64,000 nt of DNA from Himantopus leucocephalus (lineage: Eukaryota > Chordata > Aves > Charadriiformes > Recurvirostridae), in assembly GCA_003993805.1 (NCBI GenBank), contig RSEF01000024.1, positions 7,196,298 through 7,260,297 on the forward strand. The letters run 5' to 3'. The number at the start of each line of letters is the position of its first letter. The first letter of the stretch is position 1. Both the position numbers and the translations under genes were made by a program. Below the pieces are notes generated by a model. The model saw nothing but the letters and a program-made list of their open reading frames with translations, did not search any database and was not told the DNA's origin. Of this stretch, positions 24,282 to 35,757 are shown in pieces.

Positions 24282-24632
24282 CTGTGGAAGGAATGAAGAC
24301 TCATGCTCGAATCAGAAAACCCTTTTCACTCTGTGAATGCACTCTGCATTTTGCTGGGGAGAGAAGCCACAGTAAAGTACACATGCTAACACTCTGAGGG
24401 CTGTCCACAGAGGGGAGAACTGCAGTGGGCAGAAAGTCAAAGACAAGGAGAAGGTGGTGTCTTCTATTACCTGATTTTCTTTGCATTTATGTGCCAGAAA
24501 CACCACAAAACTTCTCTACCAATAGAGTGCCCCGACAAAAGACTTAACTCCATCAAAATCAGCAACAAATTATTTGATAGCACTGAGCCGTCCTGGCTGC
24601 ATATGCCTTCTCCCCTCCTTGCTTTTCCTCAC
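24282..24632 (-). other. NCAM1: Intron 9-10 (351 bp)
   Basis: Short intron inside Ig domain 5 with normal splice sites; nothing else seen. Confidence 0.88.
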
Positions 24633-24817
24633 CTCCAGGTAGCTTGCTGATGGAGTGTTGTAGATCTTGATGTTGCTGTAGTTTGAGCTGGGAAGCAGCT
24701 GTCCATCCCGGAACCAGGAGATGACAGCACTAGGGTAAGCAAATACCTCACAGGTGATGTTCACTTGATTCCCTTCCCAGGTATAGACAGCCACAGGGCC
24801 CTGAAGCTTGGGGGCAT
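24633..24817 (-). CDS. NCAM1: NCAM1 exon 9 (185 bp), first half of Ig domain 5
   Basis: This exon starts (Y)APKLQGPVAVYTWEGNQ and ends SASYLE. It contains the first Ig5 cysteine (NITCEVF) and the core tryptophan (VISWFRD). It also contains sequons NIT and NYS; the NYS asparagine corresponds to one of the two Ig5 sites that carry polysialic acid in NCAM. The acceptor is CTTTCAG and the donor is GAG|GTGAGG, leaving in phase 0. Length 185 bp, as expected. Confidence 0.97.
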
Positions 24818-25410
24818 CTGAAAGACAGACATATTTGTGAAGGCAATTTGAGCCAGAATAATCTCCTAAAGTAGCCAAGTCAGTCTCACTTTAAGGATCC
24901 CTTGGCTGGGGTCCAGTTTAATGTGGGGAAGGGAATCTAATATAGGAAACAGTAACTGTCTTCTCATCTGGGGGGGATGGAGGGTGTCTTTTGCTGAAGG
25001 ACATAAGGAGGAAACCTACTCAGTCCCAAAGGCTGTTCCTAACACAGTGTGGGAGGAGGAACAGACATCATGCTATGCATCTAGGGCAGTGCATACCAGG
25101 AAGTTCTCCCAGGGGAGAACCCTGATGCACCCAACAAATGGGACTGTGGCAGATTCATGGCCCATAATCTTCCCAAAGTGCAAATAGTATCCCAGCTGGA
25201 GACAGCTAAAGCAAACATTTGTGCGTATGCACACAGCAACATGCCTCCAACAAAATTATTTCCGACTGAGTGGCTTCCCATGCCCTCTACCTAAACAAGA
25301 CACATTTCCCTAGCTGTAGGTGCCTCAGTCTCACCACAGAAAAAGGAAATCAAAACAGTCCCTCCTCTAAACACATGAACACCCTCCCCGCCCAATCCTC
25401 CACTTCTTAC
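24818..25410 (-). other. NCAM1: Intron 8-9 (593 bp)
   Basis: Intron between Ig4 and Ig5. No repeat or exon recognised. Confidence 0.88.
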
Positions 25411-25561
25411 ACTGCACTTCAAGGTACATGGCTTGGGAGTCCTGCCCGATGGTGTTGCTCGCTGTGCATACATATTCTCCGGCATCTGTGTACTGAATTT
25501 CTTTGAGAGTCAGGGATGACACCCGGGCATGGCTACGTACTACGATGCGCCCATCCAGGGT
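25411..25561 (-). CDS. NCAM1: NCAM1 exon 8 (151 bp), second half of Ig domain 4
   Basis: This exon begins TLDGRIVVRSHARVSSLTL and ends MYLEVQ(Y). It contains the second Ig4 cysteine in DAGEYVCTAS. The acceptor is CTGCCAG in phase 0 and the donor is CAGT|GTAAGA in phase 1; the split tyrosine codon T|AT is completed by exon 9. Length 151 bp, as in the family. When VASE is skipped, NISNEEK joins directly to TLDGR. Confidence 0.97.
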
Positions 25562-28500
25562 CTGGCAGGAAAGGAAAAAAAAGAGTTAGAGGCTGAGCTC
25601 TGAGCCTCTGGTGCAGGCTAAAGAGATGGGAACAAATGCAAGTCTACCTCACACCAACCGTTCAGTGTTCAGTACTTCAGAAGTGATCACCTGAGGCCAG
25701 GTGAAATCATGGGCACAGAGAAGCATTTCCAAAAGCAACAAGAAGATTCCTTGTCGCACAGGACCAACTGCAGTGATTCAAAGCACTCGGGAGAAGGAAA
25801 AAAATGAAATGAAGGACCAAAGTATCTGACGTCTGAGGACAGCTGGATAATGTCAAGCTTCTTCTCAGAACGAGAATTACAGAGATCCAGCTCTCGTTAA
25901 AAATTTTTGCCAGCATGCTGTTGTAGAAAGCCTCCCCAACAGCTACTGTGTTTCTTCTCAGGGAATTCAGGCCTTCCTCTTCTCTCACTGATACTTGTTT
26001 TATTTTTATGTCCTTGAAATGGCATTAATAAGAACAGATCCAGATCTCAGAGCTGAATCGGGCAAAATGAAAGCTCAGAACTTTCACCTGAACGTGGCAC
26101 TGAAAAGAGCAAGGTACAGTGAACAGGGCAAGAAAACTATGTGACCCTTCTAGAGACAAGCCTGCTTCCAGGTCTTGTGATGCTTCAAGAAAATCCTAGA
26201 GCAATCTCTGTTGGTTATATGCCCGGTTAGAAATTGCTCCCACATGTGAGAAAGCGTGGGGATATCAATGACAGAGACAAGGAATGTAAAATCCAGACTA
26301 CCATCTGCTCAAAGGGGTTGCAGCCACCCAGCAATTCCATCCCACATCACTGTTGGGTTTTTTCCCCCCCCCCTCTCCAATTTGTGACCAACGCCCAAGT
26401 GCTCTCTTAATATATGAAGTGCACAAGGCCATGGACTTCTCCTTCTGCTCTGGTGCCTGTGCAAAGTCTCGGTCTTTGTGCTTCAGCTTGGAAGCTTTAA
26501 AGCACCAACTCTCTCATCTAGTTTCCAAAGTGGCACAAGCACAAGTGAACAAATTAAGTACCCTCATGTCTGTGCCTGCTGCTGCAGCCTGCCACACGTA
26601 ATGCAATTCACATTCCAAGAGCATTAATTTTCTTGGAAGATACAGGACAAATACTGAGATTATGAGTAAAAACCCTGAGGATATTAAACAGCCAAATGCA
26701 CTGAGCTGTAGCACAAAGTACACCTCTGGTATCTCAAGTGGTCAGAAGCTCTGGGCCTGAAGCCTCTTTCTGTTGTGAGCTAGTGGTCTCAATCTCTGAG
26801 ACTGACAAAGTTTCTAAAAGTAAATGTGATTATGTCTGTTAGTTCTGAATATCAGTTCATTTCAGCTAGTCAAATATCACATGCACAAAAATAGTATCCT
26901 TTGATGACACAAAAAACATACGAATTTTCCTTTTCTCTTCTACCCTGCATGCAGGTCTACTGCAATCCCTGACCAATGCCACAAGCTCCACCCCCTCTCC
27001 TGTGCTTGGTCCCTTGGGTTGCTGGGATCAGTTCTTTATTTCATGTACATATGGTGTTGTGTGATCATCTCCTAGAATCAGGAAAGGAAATTTGTCCACT
27101 GTGGTACCTTACACAACCAAATTCTGCTTTTATCTTTCTTCACTCGCTGATTATATTGTTATTCTTTTGTCTGACTTGTGATGTGACTGCAAAACCCAAC
27201 TCGCTTCTGAAACTATTGCAGTAGGGTCCATAAATGTCAAGACTCCAGATCTGCAGAGGCTCCCAGCTTCTTTGAGCTCACGAGTTGAGCGAATATTCTA
27301 AAAACTCCTTTCTAAGACCCCATCAGCAGGCAAGAGTATAAACATGGCAAAATATCAGCACATGATCACGACAGCAAATGTAATTTTACATCCAGTGTCA
27401 CCTGCCTTTTCCCCACTTTGTCAAGATCTAATACAAACAAAAGAGTCCTAAGGCAGTCATGGTAAAATCATAACTTTACAAGTATTGCAACCTATTCTGA
27501 AGATGAAGCTCTGTTTCTTAACGCAAAAAGCATGAGTAAAGAAAAAGAAAGATCGGGGGAAATACTCCAAAGAAGAGAAAAATGTCTACCCAAGAAAGCA
27601 TGCTACTGGTTTTCTTTATTCATATTTCAGACCATCAGATGCTACCAATTCCCAGCTATTAGAGACATAGGATAGGTAGAAAATTGTGAGCCAGATGTAG
27701 ACACTTTACCTAGCCTCTTTGATTTCGAGGATTTTGGATAACAAAATGCGTCATAGTAATGAGGAGACAACCCTAAGGGACACAGGCAATAACTCATGCT
27801 ATAGCAACGGCCACTCCACAGAAAAGGGTATGATGGTTTTCTATATCGCTGATTACTACAACTTATCCTGAGATACATGGAGGTGTTTTTCTCCAAATTC
27901 TGACAATGTCACGTTGTACATAGTCACTATGTACAAAGCTGGCCTAAATTTCAATACTTCAGTGCCAACGGAGAAGAGGAGAGACAAGTAGGAAATGCAT
28001 TTACCCGCCTTCCCTCCACCTATTGATTTTACACTCCTTTCACAAACAAGTATCCACGACTTAATTTCACAGTCATATCTTCTCCTCACCCGCTTTCCAC
28101 GTGGTGGGCATCATTACAAAACAGCACCTGGAAGTCCTGACCACAGCTACAAATTCCAGTGAAGGAAGATGAGTGATCTCTCCTCGCTCTGTGCTTGCAC
28201 TGCACTAACCAGAACCCATCTGCAGCTCTTAATATTTGTAAGGTTGCACTAATTCCCAGATACCAGAAAGCATCACCAGTTTGTGGTGTAACTGAGGTGT
28301 AATTTTGCTTGTAACTGAGTTTTTTAGCATCTGTTGGTGATAATGTTGGGTTTTTTTTGTTAGCATATGCTGCTAATGAGACTTTCAACAATTCTCCAGT
28401 TATACGCAGGACCGGAATGGTGAACTGAGGCACTATGGACTGTGCATAGTAAGTAGAGCTGACTGTGCTTCAGAGGAAGATGCAGCCAACTGCAATTGTG

Positions 28501-30003
28501 CCTCTAAAGCAAGGAAAGCAGGATTTAACACCCATATATATTGCTATGACTGAAGCTCATAGAGACTTCCTTACTTTAAAGTAGCTAATGCATTAGTAAG
28601 AGTGAAACACCTAATGCCAAGTATTCACTCAGCTTCCTGAGAACTGAACTCCCTGCCGCTGGAATACACTGCTAAAAGACCCCATACTAGCTATTTTAAA
28701 GATATGTCTACACAAGCCGCAAAGCAAGCTTCAACAGCATCCTCACAGAACCCCACTTGGATATTTCAAGACACAGATGCAGTAAGAAATTTAGAGACAG
28801 CAAGCTTAATAGTATTAGCGCTCATATTAATAAAAAGCTTGAGACAGAGAGCACACTGAAAACACTGGGGGTGGGCGAGGGGGGAGTCAGAGACAACTGT
28901 AACAGGAATTAAGATGAGGCCTGAAGAGATGCAACTACTCAAACGTCAAATTCTTCACTGCAAACTGGTCTGAATATCTGATACCTTCACTTGCCATAAT
29001 TCAACTATTCCAACAGATTATTTTGAAGTAAGAATGGGCAGTTTCTTCTCAGCCCCATATGAAACAAAGGTGAATGGTGCTTATGTTAGAGGTTCACTTT
29101 GTTGAGGCCAGACCAGTCTCTATAGTTTAAGACAGCTTAAAAATAAAAAAGGATCCAGGATACCCAGAGCCTCCACAAAGCTGATCCTAAAAATAAAAAT
29201 ACAAGTCACCCAGTTCTGGTAGCTATTTTTGTTCTCTACCTGACCCTTATTATTTGCTTAGAAACATACTTTGTGCTCCATTTTGAAGCAAGAATGCTAC
29301 AAATCAGGTGCATATAAAGGTAGGTTATTATAATTATTTTCAAAATACAGCACTGAATGTGAAATAAAACAGCAACAAACCACATTTGCACCAAACTCAG
29401 TTACTGCATTATCCCACACCCCCTCACTGACCTCTGCAAATCAAAGACATTTAATTTCGCAATTTGGAGCGTTTTCTGGAAAAATATAACTTGTGAAAGA
29501 TTGATCTGCATTGATTTGGAAGTGGAACATGATGCAGTTGTCCTTTAAGAGAAGGTTAAACTTAAGGAGTACCATGAGCAAACAGATGCATTGGTTGGAG
29601 CAGAAGAGGTGATCTTTGGGAAAACACACTTTCCCAGAATATATGCTCTTGCTAATTCTTTAAACTCAATTAACAGTGGCAGAATAGAAGAAAATGGTGA
29701 AAGCAGTATTTGTCAGATTTTGCCCTTTTGCCAGACTTTTGTCTTTTTTTTTTTTTAAAGTGACAACCAGAATTACTCACCCCAACACAGCTAGTTTGCT
29801 CATCCAAAAATGCATTACTATATGCCAAGCAACTTCTAACTCTATAAGCTGTTTCTTTTATGTGTTGATATTTAATTTGTTCATATTATTAATGCTGGTT
29901 TAGTTGGCGTGGTTACTGGACTAAAGATTTGTTAATCTGTAATGCTTAAAACAACCAAAACCAAAAAACTAAGAAGTTTGCTAAAGGTCTGGTAATCTTA
30001 TAC

Positions 30004-30033
30004 CTCTTGTTTCTCGGGCCGGGTCCACGAAGC
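30004..30033 (-). CDS. NCAM1: NCAM1 VASE (pi) alternative exon, 30 bp
   Basis: Between a pyrimidine-rich tract ending TTCTCTCCAG and the donor GAG|GTATAA lie exactly 30 bases that translate in phase 0 as ASWTRPEKQE. This is the remembered mammalian VASE (variable alternatively spliced exon) peptide. In mammals it is inserted into Ig4 between exons 7 and 8, mainly in the adult nervous system, and it reduces the neurite-outgrowth activity of NCAM. Here it sits between the same two exons, 4.6 kb after exon 7 and 4.4 kb before exon 8. Both neighbours are phase 0 at this junction, so insertion adds ten residues. The identity is strong because length, phase, position and peptide all agree. Whether it is used in this bird cannot be seen from DNA. 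Confidence 0.93.
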
Positions 30034-30042
30034 CTGGAGAGA

Positions 30043-30048
30043 ACAGAT
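30043..30048 (-). promoter_or_regulatory. Polypyrimidine/UG-rich tract upstream of VASE
   Basis: Immediately 5' of the VASE exon the gene strand reads TTCTGTTGTTGTTGTGTTC then TATATCTGTTCTCTCCAG. The given span marks part of this tract. UG-rich (CELF-type) and UCU-rich (PTB-type) elements are typical of regulated exons. This is a description of composition; binding is inference. Confidence 0.4.
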
Positions 30049-30142
30049 ATAGAACACAACAACAACAGAAAAAAAGCAATAAAAGTTTATCAAAGGTTGC
30101 TTTTAGGTATCACAGTGTATGCACCACATTGCGTTCTATGCG

Positions 30143-30148
30143 CATGCA
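30143..30148 (-). promoter_or_regulatory. TGCATG motif about 110 nt upstream of VASE
   Basis: TGCATG on the gene strand within CCTGCATGCGC. Upstream UGCAUG elements usually repress the following exon, which would fit an exon skipped in embryonic tissue. Inference only. Confidence 0.4.
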
Positions 30149-31136
30149 GGCTCCAAGCTGTATATCTCGTGTGTGGGGTGATCGCAATTTCCATTTCCCA
30201 ATATAACCTCAATTTAGATTTGCATTCAAAATTTAATATCCTATAAATTCATCTTAAAATGATTAAGCAAAGGCTAATGATACCTAAAGACTGCTTCTGT
30301 TTTTACATATTGAGTGACTATTTCCCTTGCCACATCTCACCATTTCTAGAAACCTGTTCCCAGCATACTGGGGAAGTGATTCTGATGACCTAGGTGGCTA
30401 AATTGCAAGGATAGCTAAGGAACTGGTTTTCTAACACTGGCTTGTTAGCCACCCGCACACACTGATTAACATTAACACTCATATCGTTAATGTGATCATG
30501 CATTTGTTCACGTTTTTACATGCATACTGTGCCAGGAGTAGGAGACCTTGAGCTGCAGAGCACTGAAACAGTATGACAGTATTCAGGAGTCAAAAATCAC
30601 CTGCTAATATCACAGCCACGATGGCATTATTGAATGTGAGGCACAAGCATTGCTGACGTGTGGTTATAACAGCATACACAAGAATGACATTACAGAAATG
30701 GAGATGAAAGCTTAGGAAATGAGAATAAAAAACATAGGTCTGTTTCCACAGTGCTTCTAGTGAACATTGTGAGACTTTAGTATTAACATATGGTACAGAC
30801 AGCCTCGTTTTAGAACGTCTTTGATAAAAGCAAGTTATTCACTCATAAGTAGAGGCCTGAAGTGAAGCCACTTGAAGAGAAGCTCATCAACACCTACATA
30901 GGCTAGGACACTCCCATCATTTGATCATTTCTATGTATGTATACCCTGTTGTGCACAAGTTCCTTGAAAGCTGAACAGGCAACCATAATAATTCAGCATA
31001 ATCCCTTTTTGATGTACCAGTCACTCTCTGTACCTGAGCAAACCAGGCTAGCCAGGGAACGGCCTTGCTTATACCCATGCAAGTCCACTTTCGATCCTAT
31101 TCACTGAATCTCTACAGTGTCAGCACAAAGGGATTT

Positions 31137-31154
31137 AAAAAAAAAAAAAAAAAA
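31137..31154 (+). repeat. Poly-A run (18 bp)
   Basis: Eighteen consecutive A in intron 7-8, not attached to a recognisable retroelement. Confidence 0.9.
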
Positions 31155-32199
31155 GAGGACATCTTTTTATCCTTAAGTGTTCAGTGCTTGTCAACCTAAA
31201 GGAAGATCAAGGAGGAAACAAGCCTGCTCCCACACTCCTGCAGTTTGCTGTTTCTTTGTAATGGCACTCGTGGGTGTGCGGAAAAAAAAGGCAGAACCAC
31301 ATTCTCCATCCTGGAGAGTTTCATACTAACTCTACCTCACCAAGACAAAGACATACACAAGCTCTACTCAGAACCAAAGGAAAAGGCCCAATAACACTAT
31401 ACAGGTTAAACTGTAATTAAGTTAAAGGAGGAATAATACCAGAGCTAATCTCTTCCTCTGTTCTTCGATTCCTTCATTCTGGTGAGAAAGTGTTCACTTT
31501 ATTTTTGACTTCCCATAGAGAAAATGGTAACGTGATGCAGGTCTTGATAGTTAGCATGGGAGGCCAGACAGCAGTACTGAGTGAGATCCTACACCACAGA
31601 TATACCTATTGCCAGCTCAGGCAAGACGTTAAAAGGTCTGCATCACCTGTACTCCTTCCCATTCCTCACACGCTAGGCTATACTGCTGGGTAAGAAACCT
31701 AGGACTGTCTCCACAACTGTTTCGTGAAAGTGTGTGTAAGAGTAGTTAGCGATTGCCTCATCCAAAAATCTGACAGAAAACACACTCATGTCTGCACTAA
31801 AATTGTGTAACTTGTATACACCAATAGACAACAGATAAACCTATATTTACTGAATCACAGTTAGCGTTCTGCTAGAGCAATAGAAGAAACATGCCTCTTC
31901 AAAGGGCATGAAATGTACTGAGTGTGCTGAGGAATAGGCATACTGGCTTGATCAGCTTTACATCTGGTATCATTCAAAGATACAGCATTCCTCCTCCCTA
32001 CAATGGCACAGCACTAAATACCTGAGGAAAGATAAAGCCAAATCATTTCAAATCATCGTGTTGATGACTTTCCGGGCCTGTTAGTTCTTGCTATGTTCTG
32101 CAGTAGCGATAGACAGGAATCTCAGACTGACGGAGCAAAAATTTCTTGTAAGTAGCATATTCCTACATTCACAACTAAAGTAAACCATGTGTAAGCAAT

Positions 32200-32222
32200 T
32201 TTTNTTTTTTTTTTTTTTTTTT
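32200..32222 (+). repeat. Poly-T run with an ambiguous base
   Basis: About 22 T with an N at 32204, a homopolymer whose length the assembly did not resolve. Confidence 0.85.
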
Positions 32223-34586
32223 AAATTTCACTTGCACTCTCTGCAGGGCAGAAGAATGCAAGCTGCCAGCTCACTAGTAAGAGGAAGCTTCCACCATGCT
32301 GGTATCTGGAAGATTGGTCTGCTCATTTATGTTGGTACACAGTTGCCAGTCACCTGATTTTGCTGGAGCACAGACACAAACACTTACCTTTGCAGACCCT
32401 CCTCAAAGCAAAAGACTGTTTATCTAAGGCGTGCTACGTTATGTAGGCATAGCCATAGAAGAATCTTGTTTGTGGGTAGGTTTTTCTGAAGTGCCAAATG
32501 TTCATAGGACTTAAGGCACCTCTAGACCTTTAAAAATCTGTACTGAAGCATGATTACAAAAGTAAACAACACGGAGCAAGACAGATGCATCCAAGTATCT
32601 AAAGTATATTCAGAATTAGGGCTTGAAATTTTAAAAATAGTATTGTTTGTCCCACGTCAAAGACCATTAATTGTCCTGAGTTATCCCAGAGACAGTAAGT
32701 GGATAGTAAACTGAATATATGTATTTGGTTGTACATGTAATAGAAGGTCTATCAGAGCTATTTTGACCTGAGGATTTTCTGGACATCTGTACCATTTACC
32801 TAAACTTACAGCACAAGATAGAGAATTGGAAAAATAAAAACCAAACCAAACCAAAACACACACAAACATAAAATCCTGCCTAGAAAGCACATGGTATATG
32901 ATAAAAAAATCTGAAATGAAGGTTTGAACCAGTACATGAGACACATGGTAATACTTCAGACCTTTGGTTTTCCCCCCATCTATGCATAAAACTATCAGAG
33001 TATTAACATTTTCCTTAATATTGATCACCAACTTAACAGCATCAAATAGGATATATGAGAGTCTCAAAAATGGTTAGCAGTTTTGCCACTGAGATCTTGT
33101 TAGTTTAATTGGGCTGGACAGATGTGACTCTCTGTAAACAGGCCCTCCTACCAACTTCTACTTGATTTAGTGTTATTTCAGTTTTTATATTCTTCTCCCT
33201 CTCACAGTTCTTTTCGGTGACTGTGAACCAAACTCTAGTGCTAGAAGCACTAGAGCGCTTGGCTCCTCCCACCACTCTCCCAGCCAGAACAAGACCATGA
33301 ATAAGCTTATCCTGTCAAAACAGGTCCCCCAGTCATGCTGTAGTGACAGCCCAAGCCAAAAGCTTTTCAAGGCAATGGAAATCTCTCTCTAAACATTGCA
33401 GGGATTTACACTAGCCTTCGAATCCAAAAGATGTTAAGAAAGAATTAAGGCTGGAAAACTTGGCACCCTGATTATTGTTACACATTAACAATATGGTGAA
33501 GAGCTGACATCATAGAGGCAATTAAAAAAGCTCATTTAGGAGGCTACAGTGTAGAATGGCAGCTGTGTGGATGACTGACAGTGGATACCTCTGTCATTTT
33601 AAGATTTTCATAGTCTATCAACTACTACCTTCATACTGAGTCAGAACCCCTGGTACGCCCAAGTTAGCTGAGCCTTGAAGCATCCCGTGATTAGAAGATT
33701 ATTAATAAGCAACAACTCCTTACTCCAACTTTTGTCTAGGCTTTCTCTGGCTCTAAACTATGCCTCCTGACCACCTTACACAATTATTATGAAATATCTA
33801 CAGTAATACAGCACATCTTAATCTCGGCTAGTTACAGTGAATTGTGGCCAATTAAAAAAAAAAACCCAAAACAAAACCACAAAACACAACAGCACTCCCT
33901 TTTAAATGAAAAACTGCTAATTATTTTTGCCTTTTAAGAACAAAATGGTATCGATGTGATCAACAAAACGGGGGAACACAAAGGCAGCCAGGCTTTTGTG
34001 CTTCAGGTACGTGCAGTATTAGAATACAATACAGAAGGGCAAGAAGAAATTAACAGGCTCATTTTGGTCCGCTGCATCTTTGAGAGATAATACCCCACAC
34101 CTCTCCATCTGCCACCCTCACAGATCCTATCATCATCATGATGACAGCATGAACAACAGTGGAATCAGGGTGCTCATTCCCACCTCTCAGCTTGGAAACA
34201 GAAGGGAAATACACTTTCACAAGCTTCCTGCAACTGTAGGTGCCTTTGGAAACTCCTCTAAAAAGGGTCCAGGGCTTACAGCTTTTCAAGTTAATTCAAT
34301 GCAGAGTGACACCAGCAGGAATTAAAAAAGCATATCCTCAGTTGTTCTAAACTGAGATGGCTCTTTGTACAAAAGGACACCTATGGCATTACTTCAGCTG
34401 TGGAGCTGACCCTTTAGCAGATAGCCTGCGCAAGGCTGCACGTGTTCTCACTACAGAGAGGGGAATCACCATGATTTCCATGTGCATCTGCGTGTGGCTA
34501 TCATGCATTCTGGACCAGCAGAGGCAAGCAGATACAAGCTGCACTCATCCCAGCAAATGAGACCATGGTTTTGGGAAGGGTTATAC

Positions 34587-34729
34587 CTTCTCTTCATTGC
34601 TGATGTTCCGGGTAGAAGTTCTCCAAGTGATGGAAGGGATTGGGTCCCCAGATGCTTCACAGGTAAGTGTAATCTGATCCTCTAACTCCATGGCTGTTTT
34701 ATTCTCCACATAGGTGATTTTGGGTTTTG
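34587..34729 (-). CDS. NCAM1: NCAM1 exon 7 (143 bp), first half of Ig domain 4
   Basis: This exon starts (A)KPKITYVENKTAMELEDQ and ends STRNISNEEK. It contains the first Ig4 cysteine (LTCEAS), the core tryptophan (SITWRTS) and the sequons NKT and NIS. The acceptor is TTTTCAG; the donor AAG|GTATAA falls on a codon boundary (phase 0). That phase-0 boundary is where the 30-bp VASE exon can be inserted or skipped without disturbing the frame. Length 143 bp, as in the family. Confidence 0.97.
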
Positions 34730-35587
34730 CTGAAAAGAAAAAGCAACCTTCATTCAGTTGGTGCTCAGAATGAAGCTTGTCTGTCAACAGCAATGTTTGA
34801 AACAAGCAACATCGGAGACAAAAGGCTTTTGAATTGGCACAAGTTTACTCCCATATGGGGAAGGGAGCAGAGTGACATTTGAGAAGAGGGTACCTCCTTC
34901 CAGAACTAGAAGACCTTTTGTACACATGCTTACAGCTGAGGCTTGTAAGAGAGGGTATATCTGAAGTTGAACCCATTTAACAGTGTATGAATGATCAGTT
35001 CCTGGGATTATCAGCTAAGTCTTCCACCTCACTGTCTACTTTCTCTGCCCCAAATTAGTCTTTTGATAAGCAGCTTTGTCAAGTGGCTGCAGAGGGATGG
35101 GACAGGGAGAATTATGTTAATTAACTCCCAGGTTCATGGAAGGTAGAAAAGCTGCTGATTCATTCCTGCAAGCTTAATGTGATTCACGCAGTGGTAGGGT
35201 GGAGTTCACCTCCCTGTCCAGGTATAGCAAGTCCCACTGAAGTGCTAAAGCCCTTTTAATAGCAGCTTTGGTTGGATTAGGATTTGGGCCTCTGGGCCTG
35301 GAAGGTATTTCAAGCAGCATGCGAATCTCACACCACCCCCTGCACAGGACTCTATTTCTTTTATCAGAGAGGAAGCAGAACGGATTTGGCATCTGTTTCA
35401 GACACATACACAGAATCTGTTTTGCTCAGCATGATGGCAGAGGTGCACAGCATTACTTGGGAAAGAAGCAGCTCTGGATAGGCCACATCAGGCGTTAATT
35501 GGGATAAGTAGGTTACTTCCAGCTTGCACTAGTGAGCTACCGATAGCCAACTGGATTGAAAAGGGGGGACAGCAAGAGCATGTTTAC
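34730..35587 (-). other. NCAM1: Intron 6-7 (0.86 kb)
   Basis: Intron between Ig3 and Ig4; nothing besides the splice sites is recognised. Confidence 0.87.
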
Positions 35588-35757
35588 CAAAGACTTTGAG
35601 ATGAATGGTGGCATCCTGCTCGCCAGCCTTGTTCTCAGCGATGCAGATGTATTCTGCTTCGTCACTCTTATCCACCTTCTTGATGATGAGCTCGGACCCA
35701 TCGTAGTTAAAACTGTATTTCTCTTCATCATCGGCCTGTTCTACTGGCTCTCCATCC
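35588..35757 (-). CDS. NCAM1: NCAM1 exon 6 (170 bp), second half of Ig domain 3
   Basis: This exon begins (K)DGEPVEQADDEEKYSFNYDG and ends DATIHLKVF. The second Ig3 cysteine lies in DEAEYICIAENKAG. The acceptor is CCCTGCAG and the donor is G|GTAAAC. It enters in phase 2 and leaves in phase 1, as in the family, and its length of 170 bp matches. The short segment VEQADDEE differs by a few residues from the chicken protein as I remember it. This acidic loop is one of the more variable places in the ectodomain. Confidence 0.97.

Larger units (their letters stand above)
25562..34586 (-). other. NCAM1: Intron 7-8 (9.0 kb) containing VASE
   Basis: This intron splits Ig4 and holds the VASE exon near its middle. 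It has A-rich (31137-31154) and T-rich (32200-32222) homopolymers and a C-run at 26364-26373. I recognise no CR1 or LTR in it, and no other exon. Confidence 0.85.
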
